64,000 bases of DNA from an uncultured Anaerolineae bacterium (GCA_905479495.1 CAJQMR010000001.1:62001-126000); one strand, 5' to 3'; counted from the first letter of the stretch, positions 28,083 through 38,252 are shown. Program-made: numbers and translations. The notes: generated by a model not told the origin, from the letters alone.

Positions 28083-31000
28083 TTAATCCTGTGAGTTAGC
28101 GACCTGTTTATGGCCATTTGTGCCATTACTGCCTGCAGCTTCGAGGCTCACGTAACCTTCCAGGCCCAGCACCCGACCAATTTCTTCAGCAGCTGTGCGC
28201 AAAATTGATTCAGCATCAATGGCGGTACCGACGCGGGTAGTAATCTGGCGCAGAATTTGTTCCTCTTCGGCCAGGGCAGCCGTACCTTCTAGTAGCCGCG
28301 CACTTTCAATAGCGATGGCTGCCTGGTTGGCAACGGCCGTTGCCAGGTTCAAATGTTCCTCATTGTAAAGGTGCGGCGTGGTGTAGCTTTCCAGACCAAT
28401 CACACCCAAAACACGATCACCTAAAATGATGGGGACACCCAGCCAGGATGCGGGCAGCTTGCCATTGTCATGATATTCGAGTCCTAACTCAGCCAAACGA
28501 TGCCCCACGTCACTAGGCATCAGCAAAGGCTGCCGCTGGCGAATGAGATATTCGGTTACACCATGCCCGGCCTGGTGCTTCTCAGTGTGCCAATGCAGCT
28601 CTTTATCCGAGACCGTTAAGACAAACTCAACTTCATCACTTTCTTCATCGTATGTCACGGTGAAGAAGTTCGTTGTATCCATCAAACGAGACAAATAATC
28701 GTATACGGTTTGGAATACACCATCGACGGTTGTTTGCGCCGTTAAGGATTGGCTCAATTCATTAAGCACGGCTAATTCTTCGGTACGCCGCTGTGTTTCA
28801 TTGAGGGCAAATTGCGTTTGCTGGGTCAGCCGGAGATTTTCCAGATGCGCACTCAACCGTTCGGCAACAGCCGCTACAATCTCTGCTGCTTCATCTTCAT
28901 TTAGTTTAGCATCGCCCAACAGCAGCTCCCCAATTGGTTCGCCCCGCACCTGCAAAGGTTGGACCAACGTTGGTTCTGTTTCGGATTCGGATTCAGACTC
29001 TTCATCAGAAGCGGCAGCCGGATTACCTTGTGCTAGATCAAAGCGGAAGGCCAATTCGTCAAATTGCTGTTCAAAAAACTCATCCCAACCTTCTCGCGTC
29101 AAGTGGCGAGACAGCTCCTGAAGTTCTTGAAGGGCTTCTTCTGAGCGGGTGTAAGATCGGGCGTTCTGCAGGGCAACTGCTATTTGAGAAGCCAGGGTTG
29201 TTACTGTTTGCAGATCAGCTTGGTCAAAGTGATTTAATTGATCCGAACGTACATCCAGAACACCAAACACTTGCCGACCAATAGCAATCGGCACAGCCAT
29301 TTCTGAACGTGTGGCCGTTAGCAAAGGATGGGGCATAAATCCTTCTTCTGGTGATTCGTAATTACGAATGGCCCCTTCCACACTTCTGGCAACTGAAGCA
29401 ACCAGTGAACCAGTAGCAGCCAAAGGAATACGCCGACCTTCAGCTACCATTTTCCGACCGACGTCACCGGCACCTGCGGTTAACACGAGCGTTTGGGCAT
29501 TTTCGTCCAGCAGATGAATATGCGCATGGTACAAATCAAAGCTGCTCCTGGTAAGATCAGCCACTTGCTGCAAAAGTTCTTGTGGGTCCAAGATAGTGGC
29601 TGCGGCCGTACTCACCTTAGCCACCGTAGACAGCTCATTCGCTTGCTTGGCCAACAGGCTTTCTGCCTCTTTGCGGGCATGAATATCAACAATGGAGGCA
29701 ACGATCGCTGGCTCACCTTCATAATTGATAATACGGCCCGAAGCCAGGCCCCAGAAAAGTTCACCATCACCACGTTTGAGGAGCATTTCAAAATCTTTGG
29801 CCATCCCATGCTCGCGCAAGGTAGTAAGGAATCTCACGCGCTCTTCAGGATCTGCATAAAAATCAGGGGTTGCTTGCCCGATAAGATCTTCGCGAGACAA
29901 GCGGAATGCTTCTGTGAGGGCGTTATTCACGTAGGCGACTAATCCGTTAGCTACCCGGGAAATGACGACCGGCGTCGAGAGGGATTCCAAAATTGTTTGC
30001 AGCTGCGCCTTCTCCAATTCAACCTGATCAAACAGTTTGGCATTTTGCAAACCAATCGCTACCTGATTGGCAATGGATGTCAGCAGCACGACATCTGCTT
30101 GATCCAGGCCATCCACAACGTTATGCTGAATATCAAGAACGCCAAGCACCTCGTTTTCCAATGTAATGGGAACCGCCACTTCCGCTTTGGTTTCTGGCAG
30201 CAAGGGGTTTGGCAGCCAGTTTGGATTTGCTGTTACGTCTGGGACCAGGGTGGGCTTGTTGTTTTCGGCCGTTCGTCCCACCAACCCTTGGCCAGGCTTA
30301 ATTTTGTGATTATTGGCCAGCATTGCCTGACCAGCTTCACCAGTACCACCAGCCATCACCAGGTATTCACGCGCCTCATCATAGACGTAAATATGTGCAT
30401 GGTAATATTTAAAAGCGTATTGCAGCAGCTCAACAACGGCCGATGTCAATTCTGACGGGTCCAGAATTGTAGAAAGTCGGCGACTCACTTCTGAACTCGT
30501 TTCAATAACTTGGGTACGCTGAGCCACACGCTGTTCCAGTGAATCAATCAGGTCTCTTAGCTGGGCCGTCATATTGTTGAAGGTAGTAGCCAGTGTGCCA
30601 AATTCATCCTTCGTTTTTACCTCAACAGCACGATTCAGGTCACCTTCGGCAATGGCTGTAGCCGCTTCAGTCAGCGTCCCAATGGGGCGTAACATGCGGG
30701 TCATAATGATTGCCAGGCCAACCCCACCTAAGGTGATGGTTGCCAAAGCTGCGATTACGGCAGTAAGCACATTCTGTCTCTGATTGGCAACAACGGCCGT
30801 GCGATCGGTGAATATTTCTACCACACCAATAACTTGCCCTGAAAAATCATACACGGGTGCCGAGATGACGGCGTATTGCAAGTCATCTACATTAATCCGG
30901 GAGATGGCTGACACTCCTTCTAGAACACCGGGGTAGATGGTTGTCTCCTCAAAGATCGGCTCCTCAAAGGTGCTGGCTTGTAGAATCAAATCATCCGTGG

Positions 31001-31658
31001 GACCCTGAATGTCTGCGGTTGCCCCGGCAAATGTAGCCACTTCTTCAGCTGGCTCTCTGAGCAGCATGAGCTGCAAATCAGCATTCATCTGCTCTTTCAA
31101 TGTATTCAGCAGGGTCTGGTCAACATTGAGACCAAACTCAACTGTACCTATATGCTCATTCTCGTAGGATACAGGCGCCACACCGCGAATTCCCAAACCG
31201 CCGCGTCCAATCTCTAGCCCGCTTACGGGTTGCTGTTCGGCATTCGCTTTCAACACGGTGAAGCGAAATGAGGACAGGTCGTCATCAAATTTATCCAGGC
31301 TGTGCAAGCGCAAAAATGATGTGGCTGGCGGCAGATGAAATTGATGCTGCGGGACATCAAATTGCTCATCAATCAAAAGATAGGACGGAAGGGTTAATTC
31401 AGTCAGCCGTTCTCTATCACCCGCAGCGAAAGCGGCTTGTATCTCGGGATTGTTGGCCACTTCCAGGGCCAGACCCACGGCAAAGGATTCGCGAGATTCC
31501 AGACGCTCTTGAAAAATCTCAAGCTTGTCTGCCAGCGTCTGCTCTTCGCTTGCTTCAATATCGGCGCTCGTATTGAAGGTGTTTATGGTGATAAATCCCA
31601 CAAACATGACCGCGATAAAAATCAAGGTTGGTATGAGTAATTTTCGGGTAACAATCAC
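28083..31658 (-). CDS. Membrane receptor: dCache_3-HAMP-GAF-PAS-GAF-GW-GAF-tail
   Basis: 1191 residues, GTG start with GGAGG eight bases upstream. Membrane helices at about 6-26 and 297-320 flank an extracytoplasmic sensor (40-290) that carries the dCache_3 pattern: QFHLPPATSFLRLHSLDKF, then GLEIGRGGLGIRGVAPV and HIGTVEFG. HAMP (318-372), GAF (385-545), PAS (552-665), GAF (672-838), GW module (846-945), GAF (960-1122) and the tail (1128-1172) follow. There is no kinase domain. The acidic SESESETEPT run inside the GW module shows that the middle of that module is a variable linker. Confidence 0.93.
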   Translation of the reverse strand: MIVTRKLLIPTLIFIAVMFVGFITINTFNTSADIEASEEQTLADKLEIFQERLESRESFAVGLALEVANNPEIQAAFAAGDRERLTELTLPSYLLIDEQFDVPQHQFHLPPATSFLRLHSLDKFDDDLSSFRFTVLKANAEQQPVSGLEIGRGGLGIRGVAPVSYENEHIGTVEFGLNVDQTLLNTLKEQMNADLQLMLLREPAEEVATFAGATADIQGPTDDLILQASTFEEPIFEETTIYPGVLEGVSAISRINVDDLQYAVISAPVYDFSGQVIGVVEIFTDRTAVVANQRQNVLTAVIAALATITLGGVGLAIIMTRMLRPIGTLTEAATAIAEGDLNRAVEVKTKDEFGTLATTFNNMTAQLRDLIDSLEQRVAQRTQVIETSSEVSRRLSTILDPSELTSAVVELLQYAFKYYHAHIYVYDEAREYLVMAGGTGEAGQAMLANNHKIKPGQGLVGRTAENNKPTLVPDVTANPNWLPNPLLPETKAEVAVPITLENEVLGVLDIQHNVVDGLDQADVVLLTSIANQVAIGLQNAKLFDQVELEKAQLQTILESLSTPVVISRVANGLVAYVNNALTEAFRLSREDLIGQATPDFYADPEERVRFLTTLREHGMAKDFEMLLKRGDGELFWGLASGRIINYEGEPAIVASIVDIHARKEAESLLAKQANELSTVAKVSTAAATILDPQELLQQVADLTRSSFDLYHAHIHLLDENAQTLVLTAGAGDVGRKMVAEGRRIPLAATGSLVASVARSVEGAIRNYESPEEGFMPHPLLTATRSEMAVPIAIGRQVFGVLDVRSDQLNHFDQADLQTVTTLASQIAVALQNARSYTRSEEALQELQELSRHLTREGWDEFFEQQFDELAFRFDLAQGNPAAASDEESESESETEPTLVQPLQVRGEPIGELLLGDAKLNEDEAAEIVAAVAERLSAHLENLRLTQQTQFALNETQRRTEELAVLNELSQSLTAQTTVDGVFQTVYDYLSRLMDTTNFFTVTYDEESDEVEFVLTVSDKELHWHTEKHQAGHGVTEYLIRQRQPLLMPSDVGHRLAELGLEYHDNGKLPASWLGVPIILGDRVLGVIGLESYTTPHLYNEEHLNLATAVANQAAIAIESARLLEGTAALAEEEQILRQITTRVGTAIDAESILRTAAEEIGRVLGLEGYVSLEAAGSNGTNGHKQVANSQD

Positions 31659-31762
31659 GGAATTATCCTCCGTCTAAAACTTGGTTATTTACGGCCGTTT
31701 GCCGAACTGCCTATCTTTTGTAAATTCCACATTGCATTCACGCTCATGCTGCATCAACTGCA

Positions 31763-34294
31763 CTATGCCTTACTATCACCATGAACGCTTATGACAGCAC
31801 CATTTTCCGTTTTAGTATGGTTATTCTGCTCGCTCTGCAAAAATGGTTTCAGCTTCACTTGCGTAGTAGTATGCAGTGCCTTGCCGAGTTCTTTAACGGC
31901 CGTTTGCAAAGCACTCTCTATCGAAACCGTATTCTGAATGCGCTGGCTAATCTCGTTGATGAAATGTTCCTTGTCGGCCTGAGCCTTTGTCTTAAAGTAC
32001 AGACGTTGGCTTTGCACGGCTGGAGCGGCCATGTTAATCAGCGCATTAAAGATCTCTTCCTCTTGCCTGCTGAAGATGCGCGGCTGGGACCAACTACAGG
32101 TAATAATGCCTACCCATTGGCCACCCAGCGTCAGCGGAATAACCGCGATAGCTTGAATCCCTGCATGCGCCATTACGCCTCTGGTAAAATCATCGACTCG
32201 GGAATCTGTGGCCGCATCGCCAATAAGCTGGGGATCATTAGGCTCATTAATAAACAAGCCGGTAAAAGGGAACCGCTGCATCGGGAAAACGGTGCCCACA
32301 GGAAATGATAGAGTGCCGTCCAAACGCCAGCCGGCCAAAAGCTCCAGCGTTTGTGGCTCACCCTGCGGGTCTACCTCAATGAACATCAGCGTGGCTTCAT
32401 CAATGCCCGTGGGGAAAATGGGGCCAAGGGCAGCATGCAGAATCTCATCCACGTTAGCGGCCGCGTTCAATTCGTGACCAATTTGGTACAAACTTTCAGT
32501 TTGCCCCAGCGCCGACTCTGTTTGCTCAGCCAAACGAATATTCTCGATGTGGCGGCTAAGCTGGTTGGCAACAACAGCCAGCATCGTTTGTGCCTCTTCC
32601 TGGTCACCGCCCGTAATGACAAACTCAGCCAGTACTTCATTATGTATCTTCACCGGATATTGAATACTGTCTGCCTCGCTATCGGGAGGCAACGCATCCT
32701 CTGTTAGAGGCTTTACCTCATCTTCCCCATAGACAAAGCCGTTTATCCGGTCACCCCGGTCTTGCTGCTCACGCAAATAATCGCGCCAGGCCTGTCCACT
32801 CAAACGGCGGGCCGCTTGCTCAGCTTCGGCTCGATACCGCTCTGTTTCATTTAACAAGCGCAGGTTTTCGCTCTGCCGGCCTACTTGCGAGGCAACAACG
32901 TCAATTAATTCTTTATCTTCAGCGGACCATTCATAGTCATCATCTGCTTCAAGCTGAATGGCCCCAATTACTTCATTGGCAACTTTAATGGGGATTTGTA
33001 GTCTATTGGCAGCAACTCTGGATGGAGCCGCCGCAGAAATCTGATGCGTTGTGCCATCTTCATAGACGATACCAATAGCTTCTGACCGGGTAATGGCATC
33101 CTGATAGCTATCCCAGCCTTCTCGGGTCACCCGCCGCAGATAAGACTCAATCTCAGTCCGAGCCGAAGCGGTCTCAGCAAAAAGGTTGGCATTTTCAATG
33201 GCGATAGCAATCTGGCCCGCCAATGCTTCAAAGGCAGCCAGGTTGTCTTCGCTCAAGCCATTGGCCCGATCACTTTGTAGATTTAGCACACCGACCACTT
33301 GATCCCCGGCAACAAGGGGCACAGCCATTTCTGAACGGGTGTAAGGCAGGAGGGTGTTTGGCTTAAAGATGGGGGATGCGGCCGTATCTGCCACCAATAC
33401 CGGCCGCTTTTCCGCAGCGGCGACACCGTTGATAGACCCCACGCCAAAAGATAAGCTGTGACCTCGCCGTGCCAGCTGCTGCCCCACAATGCCTGTCCCA
33501 GTTTTCAATGATAAAAACTGCTGCTTTTTATCAGCTAGATAAATCTGCACATAATAGAGATCAAATTGCTCTTGAATGGTGTTCACAGCATGTTGCAGCA
33601 GCCCATCCAACTCGCGAATTTGGGACAAACTGCGCCCTACCTCAGCCGCCAGGGCCAGATCACGCGTGCGGTCAGCCACGGTCTGTTCCAAACCTTCTTG
33701 AATCGTCTGCAGTTCGGTATTGCTGTGGCGCATCCGATTGAAAGCATTCTGCATATCCCGCAAAGTTGAATTTAGGGCAATAACCAAAACTATGAAGCTG
33801 GCCGCTGCGGACAAATAAATAGACACTGTACCTTGCACCGATACCACGATTTGTCCGATGGCTTCCAAATAGACTAGAAGGCCACCTAAAATAACAGTCA
33901 GCACAGCATAGACGTTTAAGACACGTCGTCCGAGCGTCAGGCCCACCAATACCCCCATCATCATGAGAGAAGTGGCGATGCCCATGTTCAGTCCAGAATC
34001 AAAATACGCTGCAGCCATTGTAAACGCATAAAAAATAGCCAGCGTAAGCCAACTGGCCACCCGTACATACCGTCGGCGCAACACATATAACAGTAGCAGA
34101 CTGAGCACGGGAACAGCAGCTATCTGTAAAGTTATGCTAATCTCGTTCTCAACAAAGTGCACCGCAGCCGTAAGCAACAGAAAAACGACAACGAACATCC
34201 ACAGCAGCATGTTGAGCAAGTTGGCTACGCGCGCCTTTTCATCATCCTCAGGAAACTGTGGTGGGGCAACAAATTGTTTTAATTTAGCTAGCAT
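31763..34294 (-). CDS. Multi-TM receptor with GAF-GW-GW-GAF-tail
   Basis: 843 residues from the ATG complementary to 34292-34294, which has AGGAG seven bases upstream; the frame extends upstream to 34324. The N-terminus has about six closely spaced hydrophobic helices (28-175) instead of a Cache domain, then a coiled-coil (DLALAAEVGRSLSQI and before) with no HAMP. GAF (212-375), two consecutive GW modules (384-482 with TREGWDSY and 493-590 with SGQAWRDY), GAF (598-765) and the tail (770-818) follow. The gene overlaps its upstream neighbour by 11 bases, implying coupled translation. The membrane part could sense a lipophilic or membrane signal; this is inference. Confidence 0.9.
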   Translation of the reverse strand: MLAKLKQFVAPPQFPEDDEKARVANLLNMLLWMFVVVFLLLTAAVHFVENEISITLQIAAVPVLSLLLLYVLRRRYVRVASWLTLAIFYAFTMAAAYFDSGLNMGIATSLMMMGVLVGLTLGRRVLNVYAVLTVILGGLLVYLEAIGQIVVSVQGTVSIYLSAAASFIVLVIALNSTLRDMQNAFNRMRHSNTELQTIQEGLEQTVADRTRDLALAAEVGRSLSQIRELDGLLQHAVNTIQEQFDLYYVQIYLADKKQQFLSLKTGTGIVGQQLARRGHSLSFGVGSINGVAAAEKRPVLVADTAASPIFKPNTLLPYTRSEMAVPLVAGDQVVGVLNLQSDRANGLSEDNLAAFEALAGQIAIAIENANLFAETASARTEIESYLRRVTREGWDSYQDAITRSEAIGIVYEDGTTHQISAAAPSRVAANRLQIPIKVANEVIGAIQLEADDDYEWSAEDKELIDVVASQVGRQSENLRLLNETERYRAEAEQAARRLSGQAWRDYLREQQDRGDRINGFVYGEDEVKPLTEDALPPDSEADSIQYPVKIHNEVLAEFVITGGDQEEAQTMLAVVANQLSRHIENIRLAEQTESALGQTESLYQIGHELNAAANVDEILHAALGPIFPTGIDEATLMFIEVDPQGEPQTLELLAGWRLDGTLSFPVGTVFPMQRFPFTGLFINEPNDPQLIGDAATDSRVDDFTRGVMAHAGIQAIAVIPLTLGGQWVGIITCSWSQPRIFSRQEEEIFNALINMAAPAVQSQRLYFKTKAQADKEHFINEISQRIQNTVSIESALQTAVKELGKALHTTTQVKLKPFLQSEQNNHTKTENGAVISVHGDSKA

Positions 34295-36185
34295 CAGCAT
34301 TCTCCTGAATACGGCCGTTATCATTTGCTACTCTAGACAACTGAACGGTCGCCCGTCGCACGCCCAGGTGCTGTCCCAACTCCTGAGCCGCAATCTCTAG
34401 AACGCGCTCCATGGTTGGTGCACCAAATAATTGTTGGTTTATCTGGTTGACAATTGATTCTTGATCGGCACGTTTTTGTGTCTGCTCGTATAAACGGGCA
34501 TTCTGTAGGGCAACAGCCACCTGGTTGGCGACAGATTGCAGCATCGTCACGCTCTCGGTATCTAACCCACCAATCACATTATGCTGAACATCCAAAACGC
34601 CAAGCACCTGCTCACCCAAGGTGATGGGAATTGCAGCTTCAGCTTTCGTGTCTGGCAGCAACTGGTTGGGCAGCCAGCCAGGCTCATTTGAAACATCAGG
34701 GACCAAAACGGGCGCATTGGTAACCGCCGCTTTGCCGACCAACCCCTGCCCCATAGCCAACAAATGACCAGAAGACAGCATGGCTTCACCTGCCTCGCCG
34801 GTGGCACCGGCAATAACCAAGCGTTCTTTGGCTTCATCATACAAGTAAATATGGGCGTGGTAGTAGTTAAAAGCGCGCTGAATTTCCGTCACAACGGCTT
34901 CCATTAATTGAGATGGGTTCAAAATAGTCGAAAGCCGACGGCTAACGTTGGCGCTTGTCTCTAACGCCCTGGTCAATTGCGTTAGCTGCTTTAACTGTTC
35001 CACCTGTTTTTCCTGGGCAGCTTCCAATTCGGAAACCATGGTATTGAAGGCATGTCCCACCCGGCCTACTTCATCTTCACCAGTGACAGGGACCTGGACG
35101 CCTCGTTCACCAGCGCCCAATCGTCCTGCGGCAGTTGCCAACTCGCCCAACGGCTGGCTGATGGCACGCATGAGGAAAAAACCAATGAGTAAAGCAACGC
35201 CGGAAACGAGGATGGCAAAAATAATTGAGAATGTCACTCTGGAGGTATATTGTTGGATACGGCCGTTGATGCCATATTCAAGTGCCTGAGAAACAGAATC
35301 ATAATAGGCCGTTGTGGCCGCCTGCGTGGCTGCCGCAGCATCAAGGTGTGCTGACGTCAGCTGCATTCGATCCGGCGATATAATCTGTTCATTTAGACCC
35401 CTGACAAAGATGTTCAACTTTGCTTCAAGATCATTGAGAGGCAATTCTGTTATCTGTCGCATCTGGCCCGTTTCATCATTCTCCCAACTAATTTTGTTGC
35501 TGCTTCTCAGCTGTACAAGGTATGGTGAAATTTCATTGCTTAAGGAAATTATTTCTAATCTATCACTCTCCGATATGCTTCCTTGCAATTCGGCCTCAGT
35601 TACAACAAAAATTATTTCACCTAACAAATCCTGAAAACTCGGCATCTGCAACAGCGCAATATCCATCAGGTAATAGGTATCCAGATCCGGGTCGAGAATT
35701 AAGAAGGAGGTATCACCTACCCGGGCAATGGCCTGGCGAATATCCCTGTTCACCTGGAAATGTTTGGCGTCGAGCTCAAATGAATTTTGGGCCTCTAACA
35801 TCGCCTGCCAGGCAACTTGTATGGCCTCAAATTCATTGTTAAGTTGCAGCGATTCTCCATATTTCTCATCAAGTTCGGCCAATTCCACTAAATCGTCGTT
35901 AACGATTGCTTGCTGAGCTGCCAATTCTTCGGCCACATCAAGACCATTTTCAGCTCGAACAGCCAAAAGGTGATACTTGTTTGAGTCTACCAACAAGGCT
36001 TGTAACGGCCGTAAATAAAGCGTCCCTTCCAATTCTTTGACGCCGTAATTTTCGCGCCGTTCAAGCTGGTCGCGCCCCATCGGGTAAAACCCGGTTAAGG
36101 AGACAACAAACAACAAGCCAATGATGGCAAATTTCTGTGCATAACTTCTCCGATTAAACCAGGAGAACAAACGAGATGATTTCAT
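34284..36185 (-). CDS. Membrane receptor: helical sensor-HAMP-GAF-tail
   Basis: 633 residues. Membrane helices at about 17-35 and 315-338 enclose a mostly helical extracytoplasmic region (40-310), unlike the Cache folds of its neighbours and closer in style to four-helix-bundle chemoreceptor sensors. HAMP (338-392), one GAF (405-565, with YYHAHIYLYDEA and GVLDVQHN) and the tail (570-617) complete it. There is no kinase or methylation region. It overlaps the next gene by 11 bases. Confidence 0.92.
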   Translation of the reverse strand: MKSSRLFSWFNRRSYAQKFAIIGLLFVVSLTGFYPMGRDQLERRENYGVKELEGTLYLRPLQALLVDSNKYHLLAVRAENGLDVAEELAAQQAIVNDDLVELAELDEKYGESLQLNNEFEAIQVAWQAMLEAQNSFELDAKHFQVNRDIRQAIARVGDTSFLILDPDLDTYYLMDIALLQMPSFQDLLGEIIFVVTEAELQGSISESDRLEIISLSNEISPYLVQLRSSNKISWENDETGQMRQITELPLNDLEAKLNIFVRGLNEQIISPDRMQLTSAHLDAAAATQAATTAYYDSVSQALEYGINGRIQQYTSRVTFSIIFAILVSGVALLIGFFLMRAISQPLGELATAAGRLGAGERGVQVPVTGEDEVGRVGHAFNTMVSELEAAQEKQVEQLKQLTQLTRALETSANVSRRLSTILNPSQLMEAVVTEIQRAFNYYHAHIYLYDEAKERLVIAGATGEAGEAMLSSGHLLAMGQGLVGKAAVTNAPVLVPDVSNEPGWLPNQLLPDTKAEAAIPITLGEQVLGVLDVQHNVIGGLDTESVTMLQSVANQVAVALQNARLYEQTQKRADQESIVNQINQQLFGAPTMERVLEIAAQELGQHLGVRRATVQLSRVANDNGRIQENADAS

Positions 36186-36289
36186 GGCCTGTAAATCCTT
36201 TTCATGTAAAGGCGGGAAACTCTTTAAAAAGAAGAAAGCTTGATTCGCCCGCTTTTACTCAAGTAATCGGCTCAACCGCCTTTAGTTTT

Positions 36290-36460
36290 CTACAAAATCT
36301 TTTTGCCGATTACATAACAATCTTGTATTGATTCTTTTACAAGAGTTAATTCAGCTTTTCTATAACGGGCCTGTAACGCTTGGCCCAACTCGATAGTTGT
36401 CATTTCTAACGTGCTTTCAATCGTGGCCATTTTCTGGATGCAGCGGTTTTGTATCGCCAA
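36290..36460 (-). pseudogene. Remnant of a second receptor tail module
   Basis: In a different frame from the gene upstream, the stretch read as MATIESTLEMTTIELGQAL followed by a few more residues and a stop matches the tail module of the other receptors (compare TMESALQTAVSELGQAL at 22975-26913). The receptor gene just upstream already has its own intact tail and ends at 36417, so this is the leftover 3' end of a deleted paralogue or an aborted duplication. It has no start codon with a ribosome site. Confidence 0.7.
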
Positions 36461-38252
36461 ATCGTTGACCTGAACCAGCTTGAGTAAAACGCACAATGGT
36501 TTGCGAAGCATCTAACGCATGCCCTATTTCACGAGCAGCCACCTGCATAGCCTCATGAACATCTTTTGTATTTAGGATCTTCTGGTTAATTTCATTCATC
36601 AGGGCCTCACGCTGGGCCTGCCGTTGCGCCTCTTCATACAGGTTGGCATTCCGTAAGGCCACGGCCACCTGGTTGGCAATTGACTCCAATAGGGCAACGT
36701 CTGCCTGGCTTAAGCCATCGGTGACATTATGCTGCACGTCTAACACACCCCAAACTCTATCGCCACTCATAATAGGCACCGCAATTTCCGCCTTGGTATC
36801 GGGCAGCAAAGGGTTTGGCAGCCAATCTTCTGCATGGAGTGTATCGGGAACCAATACAGGCTGACCCGTCTGGCCAGCACGCCCTACCAACCCTTTCCCG
36901 GCGGCAATCTGGTGTTTATTGGCTAACATCTGCTGTCCCGCTTCACCCGTTCCCCCGGCCATCAGAAGCTTTTGGGCTGTGTCGTCAAACAAGTAAATAT
37001 GGGCATGATAATAATCAAAAGATTCTTTTACCTGCTCCACAACAGCCTGAACCAGTTTGTCTCGCTCCAAAATGTTCGAGAGTTGCCGACTAACATTACC
37101 GCTAATTTCCAAAGCACGGGTCCGGTCAGCGACGCGCTGCTCCAAGGAATCAATAAAGCTTCTTAGCTGGGCTGTCATGTTGTTGAAAGCGGCGGCCAGC
37201 TGATTAACCTCCAGGTTGCCTTGCACAGTTGCTTCCTGGTTAAAATCACCTTCGGCAATTTTTACGGCCGTTTCCGTTAGTTCCAGCAGCGGTTGAGCCA
37301 ATCGGCGAGCCACAATAACACCTGCGGCACCGGACAAAAGCGCCACCAGTAACGTAACAATCCCAGAACCAATTGCACTTCGGGTAACTGGGGCAAACGC
37401 TTCAGCCACAGGCATCTCTGTCACCACGGCCCAATCTGGGGAGCCAAGCGCCACAAAAGTCTGCACACTGGATTCTTCATAAATACCAGGTGCCAAGTCC
37501 GCCCCATCTTCATCCTGTACGCCGCCGGAAATAAACTCGCTCACTTCTGGCAGCTGGCTCACGTTTTCTCGCTTTAGCACGCGGGCTGTATCGGCAAATG
37601 CCAGCAAATCACCTTGTTTATCCACCACGTAGGCGTAACCGGTCTCCCCGACGTCTAGCTGATCTACCAAGTCCCACATAAACTTCAGGTTAACTTCAGC
37701 CGCCAGCATCCCTTGGAAATCACCCAGCACATCAAAAATAGGCACCGCTATAATGATCAAGGGTTCACTACTTTCATTATCAATAATGGCCGGGCTGATG
37801 TAGCGGTCTGCCGTTTCAATACCGGTAAAGACCTGCTCTCTCAGCTGACTTACAAATGCTTGAGAACGGGCCTGCACGAGTCGAGAGCTTTGGTTTAACA
37901 GTTGCCCTTCCGCATTAAACAAAGCCAGCTGCCGAAAAGCCGGTTGAAACCCCAACGCATTGCCCAAAATCCGTTCCTGTTCTTCGGTCGGCACATCGAC
38001 GATGTTTTCCAGTTTAACGGCCGTTTCCAACACGTTAAACTTGTCCTCAATAAAGTTACTTACGGCCAATGCCGCTTCTTGAGCAATGAGCCGCTGCTGG
38101 CTAAACACAACATCTCGCTGGGTTTGGTAGTTATAAGCAATCTGTAAACCACCAGAAATCACCAGAACGACAGCACTCAAAGCGAAGAATGTTATGGCCA
38201 ATAACGCCATCAAACTCATTTCTGAACGGGATTTTATGATTCGTATCTTCAT
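36417..38252 (-). CDS. Membrane receptor: dCache-HAMP-GAF-tail
   Basis: 611 residues. Membrane helices at about 15-36 and 293-315 flank a double-Cache sensor (45-285) with strands such as FRQLALFNAEGQLLNQSS and GYAYVVDKQGDLLAFAD. HAMP (315-368), one GAF (380-540) and the tail (545-592) follow, then a short polar end. This is the shortest receptor of the set and the first after the upstream binding lipoprotein, so it is a natural partner for it. A leftover second tail lies just downstream. Confidence 0.93.
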   Translation of the reverse strand: MKIRIIKSRSEMSLMALLAITFFALSAVVLVISGGLQIAYNYQTQRDVVFSQQRLIAQEAALAVSNFIEDKFNVLETAVKLENIVDVPTEEQERILGNALGFQPAFRQLALFNAEGQLLNQSSRLVQARSQAFVSQLREQVFTGIETADRYISPAIIDNESSEPLIIIAVPIFDVLGDFQGMLAAEVNLKFMWDLVDQLDVGETGYAYVVDKQGDLLAFADTARVLKRENVSQLPEVSEFISGGVQDEDGADLAPGIYEESSVQTFVALGSPDWAVVTEMPVAEAFAPVTRSAIGSGIVTLLVALLSGAAGVIVARRLAQPLLELTETAVKIAEGDFNQEATVQGNLEVNQLAAAFNNMTAQLRSFIDSLEQRVADRTRALEISGNVSRQLSNILERDKLVQAVVEQVKESFDYYHAHIYLFDDTAQKLLMAGGTGEAGQQMLANKHQIAAGKGLVGRAGQTGQPVLVPDTLHAEDWLPNPLLPDTKAEIAVPIMSGDRVWGVLDVQHNVTDGLSQADVALLESIANQVAVALRNANLYEEAQRQAQREALMNEINQKILNTKDVHEAMQVAAREIGHALDASQTIVRFTQAGSGQRFGDTKPLHPENGHD

